DNA of 6,741 nucleotides from NCBI GenBank assembly GCA_009776625.1, contig WRNL01000086.1, positions 1-6,741 of the forward strand, written 5' to 3'. The notes under the pieces were generated by a model that saw only the letters and a program-made list of their open reading frames with translations, searched no databases and was not told the origin of the DNA. A program made the translations under genes and the position numbers. The DNA is from Methanomassiliicoccaceae archaeon. GTDB lineage: Archaea > Thermoplasmatota > Thermoplasmata > Methanomassiliicoccales > Methanomethylophilaceae. Position 1 is the first letter of the stretch, and every line of letters starts with the position of its first letter. Positions 5,730 to 6,741 of the stretch are shown one piece after another.

Positions 5730-5737
5730 TATATTAA
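5730..5737 (+). promoter_or_regulatory. TATA box of the radical SAM gene
   Basis: TATATTAA, centred about 36 bases before the ATG at 5770, predicts a start near 5759-5760 and a short leader of about ten bases ending in ATAAGG. This is the only plus-strand TATA match in the divergent gap. Confidence 0.55.
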
Positions 5738-5769
5738 GCTATGCGCCGATTGCAGAGGGAACGATAAGG

Positions 5770-6669
5770 ATGCACTACGCAGACTACAAGACGATCCTGT
5801 CCCCGAACAACGGGATGAACATATACCGCGGGTGCACCCACGGCTGCATCTACTGCGACAGCCGCAGCGCCTGCTACCGGATGGACCACGACTTCGAGGA
5901 CATAGAGGTGAAGCGCGACGCGCCGAGGATCCTCGAGGGCCAGCTCAAGAGGAGGAGGGGCAAGTGCATGGTCGGCACAGGGGCGATGTGCGACCCGTAC
6001 ATCCACCTGGAGGAGGAGCTGCAGATGACCAGGCAGTGCCTCCTGGCGATCGAGAGGCAAGGCTTCGGGGTGTCCGTGCTCACCAAGTCGTCGCGCATAC
6101 TGCGCGACATGGACGTCCTGAAAGCGATAAACAGGAAGGCCAAGTGCGTGGTGCAGGTCACCCTCACGACGTACGACGAGGGGCTGTGCCGGAAGATAGA
6201 GCCCAACGTGTCGACCACGTTCGAACGGTTCCAGGTCCTGAAGGCGATGGAAGAGGCAGGCATCCCCACGGTCGTCTGGCTGTGCCCGACCCTCCCCTTC
6301 ATCAACGACACCGAGGAGAACCTGCGGGGGCTGCTCGGGTACTGCGCCGAGGCGAAGGTCCGCGGGGTGCTGTGCTTCGGCTTCGGAGTCACGCTGCGGG
6401 AGGGGGACAGGGAGTACTTCTACGACGCCCTCGACAGGCTCTTCCCGGGCATGAGGCAGAGGTACATCGAGCGTTTCGGGGACTCGTACATCTGCGACAG
6501 CCCGAACAGCGCCCGGCTGACGGAGGTGTTCAGGGGCTTCTGCGAGGGGCACGGCATGCTTCACAGGGCAGAAGAGGTGATCGAGTACACGAGGGCGCTC
6601 GAGCCGAAGGGCAGGCAGTCCTCAATCTTCGAGCACCCCGGAGGCACGCCCCCCGCCGGCAACGGCTGA
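5770..6669 (+). CDS. SPL-family radical SAM protein (COG1533-like)
   Basis: Radical SAM enzymes use a [4Fe-4S] cluster and S-adenosylmethionine to make a 5'-deoxyadenosyl radical. The cluster motif is C22-x3-C26-x2-C29 in NIYRGCTHGCIYCDSRSACYR, the hallmark of the family related to spore photoproduct lyase. Other blocks fit: V68-G-T-G-A-M-C-D-P-Y77, VSVLTKSSRILRD, IEPNVSTTFERF, PTLPFINDTEENL and FGFGVTLREGDREYFYDAL. The predicted protein is 299 residues, near the usual family length. I chose the ATG at 5770 because family members begin with a short 'YxxxKTILSP' lead; the frame is open back to 5665, but that part is promoter and operator. True spore photoproduct lyase repairs a thymine dimer in bacterial spores. 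Archaea do not sporulate, so the substrate here is unknown, with a DNA or RNA repair role possible. The tail (after about residue 278) is flexible and holds RQSSIF. It is divergent from padR. Confidence 0.88.
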   Translation: MHYADYKTILSPNNGMNIYRGCTHGCIYCDSRSACYRMDHDFEDIEVKRDAPRILEGQLKRRRGKCMVGTGAMCDPYIHLEEELQMTRQCLLAIERQGFGVSVLTKSSRILRDMDVLKAINRKAKCVVQVTLTTYDEGLCRKIEPNVSTTFERFQVLKAMEEAGIPTVVWLCPTLPFINDTEENLRGLLGYCAEAKVRGVLCFGFGVTLREGDREYFYDALDRLFPGMRQRYIERFGDSYICDSPNSARLTEVFRGFCEGHGMLHRAEEVIEYTRALEPKGRQSSIFEHPGGTPPAGNG

Positions 6670-6685
6670 CACGTCCCCCGGCGGG
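6652..6685 (+). terminator. GC-rich inverted repeat spanning the radical SAM stop codon
   Basis: CCCGCCGG (6652-6659) and CCGGCGGG (6678-6685) are perfect 8-base inverted repeats with an 18-base loop that contains the stop codon (6667-6669). No T-tract follows directly. It could stabilise the mRNA end or aid termination. Confidence 0.3.
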
Positions 6686-6697
6686 CGTCCAATCATC

Positions 6698-6705
6698 TTT
6701 ATACC
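6698..6705 (+). promoter_or_regulatory. TATA box for a gene beyond the right edge
   Basis: TTTATACC is a good archaeal TATA element, with an expected start near 6727. The 15 bases after that contain no start codon, but GCCG (6726-6729) faces CGGC (6732-6735). The downstream product, protein or RNA, lies outside the window. Confidence 0.45.
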
Positions 6706-6741
6706 CATAGGGGGTTGTTTTCCCTGCCGCACGGCGAAGGG

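Noticed and set aside
5734..6564. 276-codon minus-strand frame, and a 292-codon plus frame at 5832-6710, over the radical SAM gene
   Set aside because: Both are compositional shadows without family motifs; the frame starting at 5770 carries the CxxxCxxC cluster and all family blocks.
5770..6669. Radical SAM gene as the RaSEA partner of ArcS
   Set aside because: The motif blocks belong to the SPL/COG1533 family, and the gene sits in a different transcription unit beside padR.

Overview
This window looks like a GC-rich euryarchaeal chromosome, most plausibly a methanogenic Thermoplasmatota lineage such as Methanomassiliicoccales. The lineage is an inference; the archaeal domain is well supported. 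The strongest evidence is an archaeosine synthase (ArcS), an archaeal tRNA-modification enzyme. In addition, AT-rich TATA boxes lie about 25 bases upstream of several start codons with no room for a leader, which is the archaeal leaderless-mRNA layout. Around this core are genes common in bacteria (Fic, PadR plus DUF2812, an SPL-family radical SAM protein), as expected in an archaeon living among bacteria, for example in a gut.

Layout, left to right. Positions 1-500 hold the 3' part of a membrane protein that enters from the left edge; its first residues resemble the end of a bacterial PH-like (bPH_4) domain. Positions 501-829 are non-coding: a GC-rich part with a nested hairpin, then a strikingly AT-rich, dyad-rich promoter region. 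It precedes a stand-alone class II Fic AMPylase-type protein with a C-terminal winged helix (830-1984). Next comes arcS (2036-3721) with its own TATA box. The gap between arcS and the convergent DUF368 gene is not empty. It holds a triple CACTTTCG repeat that folds into a hairpin, then a strong TATA box, two predicted hairpins and a T-rich tail. Together these look like an undescribed small RNA gene of about 85-90 nt.

On the minus strand are a DUF368 polyprenyl-phosphate translocase (4750-3893, own promoter) and, upstream of it, a two-gene padR-DUF2812 operon (5666-4798) joined by an ATGA overlap and a strong Shine-Dalgarno. Divergent from padR is an SPL-family radical SAM gene (5770-6669). 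The divergent gap contains a 28-base inverted repeat (11-base arms, one mismatch) centred on TTATAT, the likely padR TATA element. This is probably the operator for PadR autorepression and possibly for control of the radical SAM gene. The last 70 bases carry a GC-rich inverted repeat and a further TATA box whose product lies beyond the window.

There is no single pathway here. The connected parts are the padR-DUF2812-radical SAM regulatory unit and the probably transferred, self-contained Fic gene. The items most worth following up are the small RNA candidate (3800-3890) and the PadR operator (5686-5713).
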